From the NCBI GenBank assembly GCA_903827945.1, contig CAIKKN010000024.1, forward strand, positions 92,698 to 156,697: a DNA stretch of 64,000 bases, written 5' to 3'. The position numbers and the translations under genes were made by a program. This document shows, in pieces, positions 46,384-53,557 of this stretch; positions within the stretch are counted from its first letter, which is position 1, and each line of letters starts with the position of its first letter. The notes under the pieces are model-generated. The model was given only the letters and a program-made list of their open reading frames with translations. It made no database searches and was not told the origin of the DNA. The DNA is from an uncultured Actinomycetes bacterium (GTDB taxonomy: Bacteria; Actinomycetota; Actinomycetes; Nanopelagicales; Nanopelagicaceae).

Positions 46384-47643
46384 ATGAAGACGACTGCGCT
46401 AAATGCACAAGTGTTGAAGGCTGATTTTCCAATCCTTCAACGCGAGATGCGCGGTGGAAAGAAATTGACTTATCTCGACAGCGGAGCGACAAGCCAAAAG
46501 CCTCTCTCGGTTATTGATGCCCAGTCAAATTTTTACAAGACTAAAAATGCTGCCGTACACAGGGGAGCCCATCTTCTTGCTGAAGAAGCGGATGAAGCCT
46601 ACGAAGGTGCGCGAAAGATTGTGGCGGATTTTCTTGGCGCACACGTTGACGAAGTAATTTTTACAAAGAGCGCTACAGAGAGTTTGAATGCAATTGCCTA
46701 TTCTTTTGGGAACGCAGAAGCGGGCTCCAAATTCGCTCTCAAGAAGGGTGATTCAATTGTTGTGACCGAAATGGAACATCATGCGAATCTGATTCCTTGG
46801 CAGCAATTGGCCCGTCGTACCGGGGCGACTCTTAAGTGGATTCCTATTACCGACGAGGGAAGGCTCGACTATTCGATTTTAGATGGCATCATAGATTCGA
46901 CAACTAGGGTTGTAGCTTTCACACATCAGTCCAATGTTCTAGGGACGATTAACGATGTTAGTAAGTTGGTGGAAGCGGCAAAGAAGGTTTCAGCGATCAC
47001 GGTTCTAGATGCATGCCAATCTGCACCTCACTTTGCAATTGATGTAAAAAAGTTAGGCGTAGACCTGCTTGCATTCTCGGGGCACAAGGCACTTGGCCCA
47101 ACTGGAATTGGTATTTTGTGGGGAAGATCAGAAATTCTTGAAGAGATGGAACCTTTTCTCTTTGGCGGCTCAATGATCGAAACTGTAACGATGACTGATG
47201 CAACATGGGCTCGAGCACCTCGAAAATTTGAAGCAGGAGTACCAAACATGGCTGGCGCTGTTGGACTTGGGGCTGCTCTTGAATATCTCACTTCTTTGGG
47301 GATGGAGAATGTTCACGCATGGGAGATGGAGTTAACCCAGTATGCGCTGGATAAGATTTCGAATATGCCCGGATTGAAAGTTATCGGACCGCTAGATGCT
47401 GTAGACAGAGGTGCTGTAATTTCATTCACTGTTGAAGGTATTCACCCTCACGATGTCGGGCAAGTTCTTGATCAACATGGAATTGCTGTGCGTACTGGAC
47501 ATCACTGTGCTTGGCCGCTCATGAAGAAGTTTGGCATTGCAGGCACCACTCGGGCCTCCTTTTATATCTATAACACATTGGAAGATATCGACAACTTGGT
47601 AGTAGGTATCAAGTCAGCACAAGAATTTTTCAAGGTAGGTTAG
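46384..47643 (+). CDS. sufS: Cysteine desulfurase SufS
   Basis: PLP enzyme that releases sulfur from cysteine as a persulfide for Fe-S assembly. The 419-aa protein is a group II (SufS/CsdA) type. YLDSGATSQKPLSVID lies near the N-terminus, TKSATESLNAIAYSF and TEMEHHANLIPWQ bind PLP, K235 (AFSGHKALGPTG) forms the Schiff base, and C375 in RTGHHCAWPLM is the persulfide Cys. The start at 46384 gives the usual length. It is followed by its zinc-dependent sulfurtransferase partner sufU. Confidence 0.97.
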   Translation: MKTTALNAQVLKADFPILQREMRGGKKLTYLDSGATSQKPLSVIDAQSNFYKTKNAAVHRGAHLLAEEADEAYEGARKIVADFLGAHVDEVIFTKSATESLNAIAYSFGNAEAGSKFALKKGDSIVVTEMEHHANLIPWQQLARRTGATLKWIPITDEGRLDYSILDGIIDSTTRVVAFTHQSNVLGTINDVSKLVEAAKKVSAITVLDACQSAPHFAIDVKKLGVDLLAFSGHKALGPTGIGILWGRSEILEEMEPFLFGGSMIETVTMTDATWARAPRKFEAGVPNMAGAVGLGAALEYLTSLGMENVHAWEMELTQYALDKISNMPGLKVIGPLDAVDRGAVISFTVEGIHPHDVGQVLDQHGIAVRTGHHCAWPLMKKFGIAGTTRASFYIYNTLEDIDNLVVGIKSAQEFFKVG

Positions 47644-47649
47644 TCGCAG

Positions 47650-48099
47650 ATGGAATTGAATTCTCTATATCAAGAAGTCATTTTGGATCACTACAAACGT
47701 CCTCACCATAAAGGCTTGAGTGAACTTAAGGATATTCAAGTTCATCATGTCAATCCAAGCTGCGGAGATGAAGTTACTCTCAATCTATCAATTTCAGGGG
47801 GTATCGTTTCTGATATTTCTTGGGATGGAGTGGGATGTTCGATTTCGCAGGCAAGTACATCGATTATGACTGATTTGGTATTAGGACAAACGGTGGCTCA
47901 CGCTTATAAAATATTGGATAACTTTTCTGAGTTAATGGCAAGCAAAGGCACGATGGTTGGCGATGAAGCTCTTCTCGATGATGCTGTTGCACTCGCCGGA
48001 GTTTCAAAGTTTCCAGCACGCGTAAAATGCGCACTGCTGGGGTGGATGGCATTTAAAGATGCCTCTGTTCAAGCTATAGATGGATCGGAGAAAGCATGA
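47650..48099 (+). CDS. sufU: SufU, zinc-dependent sulfurtransferase
   Basis: Accepts persulfide sulfur from SufS in Gram-positive Suf systems. The 149-aa IscU-like fold carries zinc ligands C38 and D40 (PSCGDEV), C63 (GVGCSISQAS) and C127 (VKCALLGW). The SufU-specific insertion between the second and third Cys is present, which separates it from the IscU scaffold. It lies 6 bp after sufS and overlaps sufT by 4 bp. Confidence 0.95.
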   Translation: MELNSLYQEVILDHYKRPHHKGLSELKDIQVHHVNPSCGDEVTLNLSISGGIVSDISWDGVGCSISQASTSIMTDLVLGQTVAHAYKILDNFSELMASKGTMVGDEALLDDAVALAGVSKFPARVKCALLGWMAFKDASVQAIDGSEKA

Positions 48100-48413
48100 C
48101 AAAGATGGCTTCCGTAGACGACATAACTGAAGCGATGAAGGATGTAATTGATCCCGAGTTGGGCATTAATGTCATCGATCTTGGACTGGTTTATGATCTT
48201 CGAGTTGATGAGGGGAATGTCGCAATATTAGATATGACTCTTACATCTGCAGCATGCCCGCTACAAGATGTTATCGAAGATCAAACCCGTTCGGTCCTAC
48301 AAGACCTAACGAGTGATGTGAAGATCAACTGGGTGTGGATGCCACCTTGGGCTCCAAATAAAATTACCGACGATGGAAGAGAACAATTACGTTCAATTGG
48401 ATTTACGGTCTGA
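48096..48413 (+). CDS. sufT: SufT-like MIP18/DUF59 Fe-S maturation factor
   Basis: A 105-aa single MIP18 (DUF59) domain, associated with Fe-S protein maturation. Family motifs are AMKDVIDPELGINVIDLGLVYDLRV, DMTLTSAACPLQDVIEDQ with the conserved Cys, and a C-terminal WMPPWAPNKITDDGREQLR. It ends the suf operon. Its 3' end overlaps the convergent DUF3099 gene by 21 bp. Confidence 0.93.
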   Translation: MTKMASVDDITEAMKDVIDPELGINVIDLGLVYDLRVDEGNVAILDMTLTSAACPLQDVIEDQTRSVLQDLTSDVKINWVWMPPWAPNKITDDGREQLRSIGFTV

Positions 48414-48677
48414 TATCGCTTTTTGTTCGGAGTCAAAGTAAACAGTTTTCTTCTGAATAGTCTCTCGCCCTGCGTTTGCGACAATAACGGCGATATAGGG
48501 GAGTAGTAGCGCCCCTGAAAGTGCTATCCATCGATAAGGACTTGGAAGAATTACCGTCAAAATAAAACAAGCCGTCCTAATCATCATCGAAATAAAGTAG
48601 CGACGTGCCCGACCTGATTGATCCTTGGTCAGACTCTCTTGCGCTGAAGTAATGCTTATTGGCTCTTCTTTACCCAT
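48393..48677 (-). CDS. DUF3099 family small membrane protein
   Basis: A 94-aa protein matching DUF3099, an actinobacterial family of unknown function. From ATG 48677 it reads MGKEEPISITSAQESLTKDQ, then RARRYFISMMIRTACFILTVILP (first span about 27-47). RWIALSGALLLPYIAVIVANAG is the second span, about 51-71, and a hydrophilic tail ends it. The longer frame to 48716 would add 13 residues without homology. TATAAT lies 7 nt before the ATG. It converges on sufT with a 21-bp overlap and is divergent from fabG. Confidence 0.85.
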   Translation of the reverse strand: MGKEEPISITSAQESLTKDQSGRARRYFISMMIRTACFILTVILPSPYRWIALSGALLLPYIAVIVANAGRETIQKKTVYFDSEQKAISDRKSN

Positions 48678-48684
48678 AGATACG

Positions 48685-48690
48685 ATTATA
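48685..48690 (-). promoter_or_regulatory. -10 box (TATAAT), leaderless DUF3099 gene
   Basis: On the minus strand a perfect TATAAT is followed by CGTATCT (7 nt) and ATG at 48677. No Shine-Dalgarno is seen. Confidence 0.55.
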
Positions 48691-48759
48691 GGTGCGCGCA
48701 GGATAGGTATTAGCACTACTTCTGACGAGGCGAATGCATGGATACGGACTAGTAACAGG

Positions 48760-48765
48760 TATTTT
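48760..48765 (+). promoter_or_regulatory. -10 box (TATTTT), leaderless fabG
   Basis: TATTTT is followed by TCTCCTT and ATG 48773. This supports 48773 over the in-frame ATG at 48734 as the fabG start. Confidence 0.4.
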
Positions 48766-48772
48766 TCTCCTT

Positions 48773-49492
48773 ATGAGCGAAGCCACAGTAGGACGGTTGG
48801 TCCTTGTAACAGGCGGCAATCGTGGAATTGGCTTATCAATAGCGCGAGCATTTGCAGCAAATGGCGACACAGTTGTCGTTTCTCACCGGTCTGGAAGCGC
48901 CCCGGATGGACTCAGCGGCGTAGTTATGGATGTCACAAGTTCAGAAAGTGTCGCAGCTGCTTTTAAAGAAGTGGAAGCGCAATTTGGAACCGTCGATGTC
49001 TTGATTGCAAATGCGGGGATCACAAAGGATGGACTCTCGCTTCGAATGAGCGATGATGATTTTGAAGATGTCGTGAACACAAATTTAACTGGAGCTTTTA
49101 GAACTGCTCAAAAAGCGCTATCTGGAATGATGAAGAAGAAGAATGGGCGAGTTATTTTTATTGGCTCAGTAGTTGGGCTTCTTGGCTCCTCAGGGCAAGT
49201 TAATTATGCATCCACTAAAAGCGGTTTGGTCGGGATGGCTCGATCATTTGCAAGGGAATACGGCAGCCGCAATATCACATTCAACGTAATTGCTCCCGGA
49301 TTTGTTGAGACAGATATGACCTCCGTGCTTTCAGATGAACTGCGCGGAAAGTATATTTCGCAGATACCCTTAGGGAGATTTTGTTCGCCAGAAGAAATCG
49401 CAGGAGTGGCTACATTCCTTGCGTCTAAAGAAGCTGCATACATCACGGGGGCAGTCATTCCCGTTGATGGTGGATTAGGAATGGGGCACTAA
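48773..49492 (+). CDS. fabG: 3-oxoacyl-ACP reductase (MabA-like)
   Basis: NADPH-dependent reduction of 3-oxoacyl-ACP in fatty acid elongation. The 239-aa short-chain dehydrogenase begins VLVTGGNRGIGLSIARAFA. It has NAG at the end of beta 4, the catalytic Ser in FIGSVVGLLG, the YASTK Tyr-Lys pair, and GAVIPVDGGLGMGH at the C-terminus, very close to mycobacterial MabA. ATG 48773 is preferred by homology and by the -10 box; 48734 would add 13 residues. Its stop overlaps the fabI start by one base, the same fabG1-inhA pairing as in mycobacteria. Confidence 0.95.
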   Translation: MSEATVGRLVLVTGGNRGIGLSIARAFAANGDTVVVSHRSGSAPDGLSGVVMDVTSSESVAAAFKEVEAQFGTVDVLIANAGITKDGLSLRMSDDDFEDVVNTNLTGAFRTAQKALSGMMKKKNGRVIFIGSVVGLLGSSGQVNYASTKSGLVGMARSFAREYGSRNITFNVIAPGFVETDMTSVLSDELRGKYISQIPLGRFCSPEEIAGVATFLASKEAAYITGAVIPVDGGLGMGH

Positions 49493-50262
49493 TGGGACTT
49501 CTCACAGATAAGAACATTGTAGTAACCGGAGTTCTGACGGATGGGTCAATTGCGTTTCATATTGCACGCCTTGCGCAGGAGGAAGGCGCAAACGTCATTC
49601 TCACCGGCTTTGGTCGAGGCTTATCTTTAACAACACGCATTGCATCGCGTTTGCCTAAGCCCGTACAGGTTTTGGAGTTAGACGTTACTAATCAGGAACA
49701 CCTTGATACATTCGCAAAAAAAGTAAGTGAACACATGCCCCATATTGATGGAGTTGTTCATTCGATCGCATTTGCTCCAGAAACAGCTCTTGGGGGCAAG
49801 TTCCTGCAAACTATGTGGGAAGATGTTTCTACCGCTGTTCAGGTTTCTGCGTTTTCATTAAAGTCGTTAGTGGTGGCGTGCCGCCCATTGTTTAAACCAG
49901 AAGGTGCAAGTGTCGTAGGTCTAGATTTTGATGCTCAGATTGCCTACCCCGCTTACGACTGGATGGGCGTTTCCAAGGCTGCTCTTGAATCAACCACAAG
50001 GTATCTCGCGCGCGAACTTGGAAAAGAAAATATTCGAGTTAACTTGATCGCGGCCGGGCCTCTCAAGACAATTGCAGCAAAATCAATTCCAGGCTTTGAA
50101 ATGTTTGAACACCTTTGGGACCAGCGAGCCCCGCTCAAGTGGGATGTTTCAGACCCTGTTCCATCCGCTCAAGGGGTATGTGCCTTGCTTTCAGACTGGT
50201 TCCCCAAGACGACTGGCGAGATCATTCATGTAGATGGCGGTTTCCACGCAGTCGCTGGGTAA
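49492..50262 (+). CDS. fabI: Enoyl-ACP reductase (InhA/FabI type)
   Basis: NADH-dependent reduction of trans-2-enoyl-ACP, the last step of the elongation cycle. The 256-aa protein has the FabI hallmark TGVLTDGSIAFHIARLAQEEGA in place of a classical GxxxGxG. It also has VLELDVTNQEHL, VVHSIAFAPE, and the active-site Tyr and Lys in YDWMGVSKAALE (Y-x6-K). NLIAAGPLKT, WDQRAPLKW and HVDGGFHAV follow. It resembles mycobacterial InhA. It is coupled to fabG (TAATG). Confidence 0.95.
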   Translation: MGLLTDKNIVVTGVLTDGSIAFHIARLAQEEGANVILTGFGRGLSLTTRIASRLPKPVQVLELDVTNQEHLDTFAKKVSEHMPHIDGVVHSIAFAPETALGGKFLQTMWEDVSTAVQVSAFSLKSLVVACRPLFKPEGASVVGLDFDAQIAYPAYDWMGVSKAALESTTRYLARELGKENIRVNLIAAGPLKTIAAKSIPGFEMFEHLWDQRAPLKWDVSDPVPSAQGVCALLSDWFPKTTGEIIHVDGGFHAVAG

Positions 50263-50297
50263 TTTCAGTCAGATTTCAGGATTCAGGCGCCCTCGGC

Positions 50298-50303
50298 TAG
50301 TAT
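50298..50303 (+). promoter_or_regulatory. -10 box (TAGTAT) for infC leader
   Basis: TAGTAT stands 36 bp after the fabI stop, with TTCAGG at 50275-50280 as a possible weak -35. It would begin a leader of about 200 nt ahead of infC. Confidence 0.4.
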
Positions 50304-50353
50304 TGGTCCATCAAGTGGAGTTAGCCGCTCCCACCTCGATTATTTGAGTGCTC

Positions 50354-50448
50354 CCGCACCTCCTTCACGGAGTCGGTGGGCCGAATAATCTGGTCAAGAA
50401 CTCCGTAAGGAGATTATGTGCCTGCGCCATTTATGGCGTTTTGGTTAA
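50354..50448 (+). promoter_or_regulatory. Attenuator-like infC leader with short leader peptide
   Basis: Within the 246-bp gap before infC, an imperfect stem (50354-50380) encloses CTCC-TTCAC-GGAG. A second hairpin CTCC-GTAA-GGAG (50401-50412) contains the AAGGAG that precedes ATG 50416. This ATG opens a 10-codon frame (MCLRHLWRFG, stop at 50446). The frame runs through a hairpin CGCCA-TTTA-TGGCG (50425-50438) followed by TTTT, which resembles an intrinsic terminator. The layout suggests attenuation of infC-rpmI-rplT. SD-to-ATG spacing is only 3-4 nt, so translation of the peptide is uncertain. Confidence 0.5.
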
Positions 50449-50508
50449 TAATGCGGCAAACCCACCTGTAAGCAGTGAACTCTATTCATTTACGGGAAGG
50501 TTGCAGTT

Positions 50509-51123
50509 ATCAGCGCAGATTTACGAATCAACGATCGAATTCGTGTTCCACAAGTTCGTTTGATTGGTTATTCAGGTGAGCAAATCGGTATCGTCGACAT
50601 CGATACTGCAATGCAAATGGCTGATGAGGTTGGTTTAGATCTCGTCGAAATTTCACCAGATGCCAATCCGCCAGTGTGCAAAGTGATGGATTTCGGAAAA
50701 TACAAGTACGAACTAGCACAAAAAGTACGCGAGGCACGACAGAACCAAACTCATATCGTTGTGAAAGAGATGCGACTTGGACTGAAGATCGAACCACATG
50801 ATTACGAAACAAAACGTAATCATATTGAGAAGTTTCTCAAGGGTGGCGACAAGGTAAAGGTAACTGTTCAGTTCCGTGGAAGAGAGCAAACTCGTCCAGA
50901 GATGGGTTACCGTCTTTTGATGAAACTCGCCGAGGAGTTAGTAGAACTTGCTGTTGTTGAATTCGCTCCTAAAAAAGAGGGACGAAGCATGACAATGGTG
51001 TTGGGGCCAACTGTGAAGAAGGCGTCACAAAAAACATCTGCTAAGAAACCGAAGGCTGCACCACTACAGGCTTCAGCTGCTGCGGAAATCAGCGCTGAGA
51101 AGGAAACTGAAGTAGCTCAGTAA
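50509..51123 (+). CDS. infC: Translation initiation factor IF-3, AUC start codon
   Basis: IF-3 keeps 30S subunits free and proofreads start codons. Homology begins at the codons for SADLRINDRIRVPQVRLIGYSGEQIGIV, ahead of the first TTG (50560). The frame is open only back to 50479, with no ATG, GTG or TTG in that stretch. ATC 50509 has GGGAAGG 8 nt upstream and the right position, so it is taken as the start (204 aa). This parallels the AUU start of E. coli infC, which permits autoregulation by IF-3. The N-domain, linker KMRLGLKIEPHDYETKRNHIEKFL-type helix and C-domain (VTVQFRGREQTRPEMG) are complete, with a Lys/Ala-rich tail. Confidence 0.93.
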   Translation: MSADLRINDRIRVPQVRLIGYSGEQIGIVDIDTAMQMADEVGLDLVEISPDANPPVCKVMDFGKYKYELAQKVREARQNQTHIVVKEMRLGLKIEPHDYETKRNHIEKFLKGGDKVKVTVQFRGREQTRPEMGYRLLMKLAEELVELAVVEFAPKKEGRSMTMVLGPTVKKASQKTSAKKPKAAPLQASAAAEISAEKETEVAQ

Positions 51124-51154
51124 CGAGCCACTCAGTTAAGACAGGGAGAAATAC

Positions 51155-51352
51155 ATGCCAAAGATGAAGACCCACAGTGGGGCGAAGAAAACCTTCCGCC
51201 TTACCGGTACAGGCAAGGTCATGCACGAGCGCGCAGGAAAGCGCCACCTTTTGGAACGCAAGTCTTCTCGCGTCACACGACGCTTGAGTAAAGACGGCGT
51301 TGCAAAAGCTCCATCAGCATTTACAGCCAAGCGCATGCTTGGGTTGAAGTAA
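51155..51352 (+). CDS. rpmI: 50S ribosomal protein L35
   Basis: Small basic ribosomal protein, 65 aa. The sequence [21 protein letters not shown] and a basic stretch [19 protein letters not shown] are diagnostic. ATG 51155 has GGGAG upstream. It lies 31 bp after infC and 13 bp before rplT in the standard infC-rpmI-rplT operon. Confidence 0.97.
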   Translation: MPKMKTHSGAKKTFRLTGTGKVMHERAGKRHLLERKSSRVTRRLSKDGVAKAPSAFTAKRMLGLK

Positions 51353-51365
51353 GGGGTAGCGACAA

Positions 51366-51725
51366 ATGGCAAGAGTTAAGCGCGGTATGCATGCGGCGAA
51401 AAAGCGCCGTACAACACTAGAGCGTGCCTCTGGTTATCGTGGTCAACGTTCACGTCTTTTCTCAAAGGCGAAAGAACAAGTTACCCACTCAATGGTTTAT
51501 GCCTTCGACCACCGCAAGGATAAGAAGGGTGACTTCCGCAGACTTTGGATTCAACGTATTAATGCTGGCGTGCGCGCACACGGCATGACATACAACCGTT
51601 TCATTCAAGGCTTGAAGGAAGCTGGCGTTGAAGTTGATCGTCGCCTTCTTTCAGAGCTCGCTACAAACGATCCTGCTGCATTTGCATCACTCGTTGAGGT
51701 AGCTCGCAAGCACGTAACAGTTTAA
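51366..51725 (+). CDS. rplT: 50S ribosomal protein L20
   Basis: Early-assembly 23S rRNA-binding protein, 119 aa. It begins [31 protein letters not shown] and has the globular C-terminal part [27 protein letters not shown]. In several bacteria L20 represses its own operon by binding the leader mRNA; whether it does so here is open, but the infC leader is structured. The methyltransferase gene begins 6 bp downstream. Confidence 0.97.
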   Translation: MARVKRGMHAAKKRRTTLERASGYRGQRSRLFSKAKEQVTHSMVYAFDHRKDKKGDFRRLWIQRINAGVRAHGMTYNRFIQGLKEAGVEVDRRLLSELATNDPAAFASLVEVARKHVTV

Positions 51726-51731
51726 GTTCTA

Positions 51732-52517
51732 ATGTCTCATCAAGAGATTTCGAGCCTTCATTCGCCTCACGTTGAGCGAGTGAAGGCTCTTTTGGGTTCT
51801 CGTGGGAAGAAGATTAGAACCGCAGAGCATGTATTTGTTGCCGACGGCATGCAATCTCTCCGTGGAGCGCTACAGCCTAAGACTAAGTTTGCACCGCACA
51901 TTCAAAAAATATTTGTAACAGCGGAAGGCCGAGCCAAGCTCGAAAGCGAGTTAGGTGAGCAGATGGAACCATTTGATGTGGTGAATGTCAGCGACGCAGT
52001 GATGAATGCAATGACAGAAACTCAATCACCACAAGGAGTTCTTGCGTTATGTAAGTATTTACCTCATGACTTAGGCTCGATTTCAACGGCCAAGAAGATT
52101 GCCTATTTTTGGCAACTACAAGATCCGGGTAATGCAGGAACTGCTATTCGGACGGCAGATGCTTGCGGTTTCGATGCTGTAGTTTTTTCCGATTTAAGTG
52201 TTGATGTTTATAGCCCGAAAGTTGTCAGATCTACCGCGGGGTCTCTTTGGAATATTCCTGTCGTAGAAGGGATTGCATTAGAGGCGTTGGTGGAGTGGGC
52301 CGGAGAAAAAGCTATCTATGCTTTCGACGGAAACGGTGAGATTTCCCTTGGAGATGTGCCTGCAAGTGGCGAGGTTATTGCTGTTTTTGGAAATGAAGCC
52401 CGAGGGTTACCAGACCTGCCATCTACAATTAAGACCGTAAGCATCCCAATGAAGGGGCATGCTGAAAGTTTCAATGTTGCCAGCGCAGCCGCAATCGTAA
52501 TGTTCCACTTATCCTGA
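51732..52517 (+). CDS. SpoU/TrmH-family RNA 2'-O-methyltransferase
   Basis: A 261-aa SPOUT-class methyltransferase of the TrmH/RlmB group, which methylates ribose 2'-OH in rRNA or tRNA. The N-terminal part (about 5-95) resembles the L30e-like substrate-binding domain (SLHSPHVERVKALLGSRGKK). The catalytic knot domain has motif 1 LQDPGNAGTAIRTADACGFDAVV, motif 2 VIAVFGNEARGLPD and motif 3 VSIPMKGHAESFNVASAAAIVMF. The target nucleotide cannot be assigned. It sits between rplT and pheS, a common actinobacterial place for this gene. Confidence 0.9.
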   Translation: MSHQEISSLHSPHVERVKALLGSRGKKIRTAEHVFVADGMQSLRGALQPKTKFAPHIQKIFVTAEGRAKLESELGEQMEPFDVVNVSDAVMNAMTETQSPQGVLALCKYLPHDLGSISTAKKIAYFWQLQDPGNAGTAIRTADACGFDAVVFSDLSVDVYSPKVVRSTAGSLWNIPVVEGIALEALVEWAGEKAIYAFDGNGEISLGDVPASGEVIAVFGNEARGLPDLPSTIKTVSIPMKGHAESFNVASAAAIVMFHLS

Positions 52518-52543
52518 TAAGTATTGAGTAAGATTCGAGCACT

Positions 52544-53557
52544 ATGAGCCTTTCTACCTCTGCGATTGATGATGCGCTAAAAAGCGCTGTCGCAGCTATC
52601 AAAGGCGCCAGAACATTAGACGAGCTCAAAGCAGTAAAAATCGAGCATGTAGGGGACAAATCCCCAATTTCGAAACTTAACCAAAGTCTCGGAAAATTGG
52701 AGCCTTCAGATAGAGCTGAATTTGGCAAGATCTTGGGGCAAGCAAAAGCTGAAATTGGAGCAGGTTTCGCAGAGCAACAATCGAAGTTAGAAGTAGAACG
52801 TGATGCAAAAGTTCTCCTTGAAGAGGTTGTAGATGTCACTCTTCCGGCGAGCAATGCGCACGTCGGTGGACTACACCCCCTGACCGTTATTAAGAATGAA
52901 GTTTCCGATTACTTCCTAAGCCTTGGGTATTCAATTGCAGAAGGCCCCGAATTGGAAGCGGGATGGTTAAATTTTGATTCTTTGAATATTCCGGCAGACC
53001 ACCCTGCACGAACAATGCAAGATACATTTTTCATAGAACCATTGGAATCAGGGCTAGTTCTACGGACACACACCTCGCCTGTTCAAATGCGAACGATGCT
53101 CACACAAGAGCCTCCAATTTTTATTGTTTCACCTGGACGAACATTTAGAGCGGATGAATTGGATGTAACTCATAGTCCAGTTTTCAGCCAAGTAGAGGGG
53201 CTCGTTGTCGACAAGGGCATCACGATGGCTCATCTCAAGGGCACACTTGATGACTTTGCTATGAAGATGTTTGGTCCTTCAGCTATTACGCGTTTGCGTC
53301 CCTCGTTTTTTCCTTTTACCGAACCTAGCGCTGAAGTTGACGTGTGGTTTAACAATCGCTGGATTGAGTGGGGTGGTTGCGGGATGGTTAATCCGCGAGT
53401 TCTTGAGACTGCTGGAATCGATACAAATGTTTATAGTGGTTTTGCATTCGGAATGGGTCTAGAGCGAACTCTGATGGTTCGCCAAGGCATTAAGGATATG
53501 CACGACATCGTTGAGGGTGACATTCGATTCAGTCGTTCATTTGGATTGGGTTTGTGA
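52544..53557 (+). CDS. pheS: Phenylalanyl-tRNA synthetase alpha subunit
   Basis: Catalytic alpha subunit of the PheRS tetramer, 337 aa. The N-terminal coiled coil (about 1-95) is followed by the class II core. Motif 1 is near HPLTVIKNEVSDYFLSLGYSIAEGPELE, and motif 2 is in FIVSPGRTFRADELDVTHSPVFSQVEGLVVD. Motif 3 is in GFAFGMGLERTLMVRQGI, with FFPFTEPSAEVDVWF for substrate binding. TAAGAT is 9 nt before ATG 52544, so it may have its own near-leaderless promoter. It overlaps pheT. Confidence 0.97.
   Translation: MSLSTSAIDDALKSAVAAIKGARTLDELKAVKIEHVGDKSPISKLNQSLGKLEPSDRAEFGKILGQAKAEIGAGFAEQQSKLEVERDAKVLLEEVVDVTLPASNAHVGGLHPLTVIKNEVSDYFLSLGYSIAEGPELEAGWLNFDSLNIPADHPARTMQDTFFIEPLESGLVLRTHTSPVQMRTMLTQEPPIFIVSPGRTFRADELDVTHSPVFSQVEGLVVDKGITMAHLKGTLDDFAMKMFGPSAITRLRPSFFPFTEPSAEVDVWFNNRWIEWGGCGMVNPRVLETAGIDTNVYSGFAFGMGLERTLMVRQGIKDMHDIVEGDIRFSRSFGLGL

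Noticed and set aside
50348..50563. 71-codon frame in the infC leader
   Set aside because: It is out of frame with infC, overlaps its first 18 codons and the hairpins, and shows no homology. The 10-codon frame at 50416 with an adjacent AAGGAG is the better candidate.
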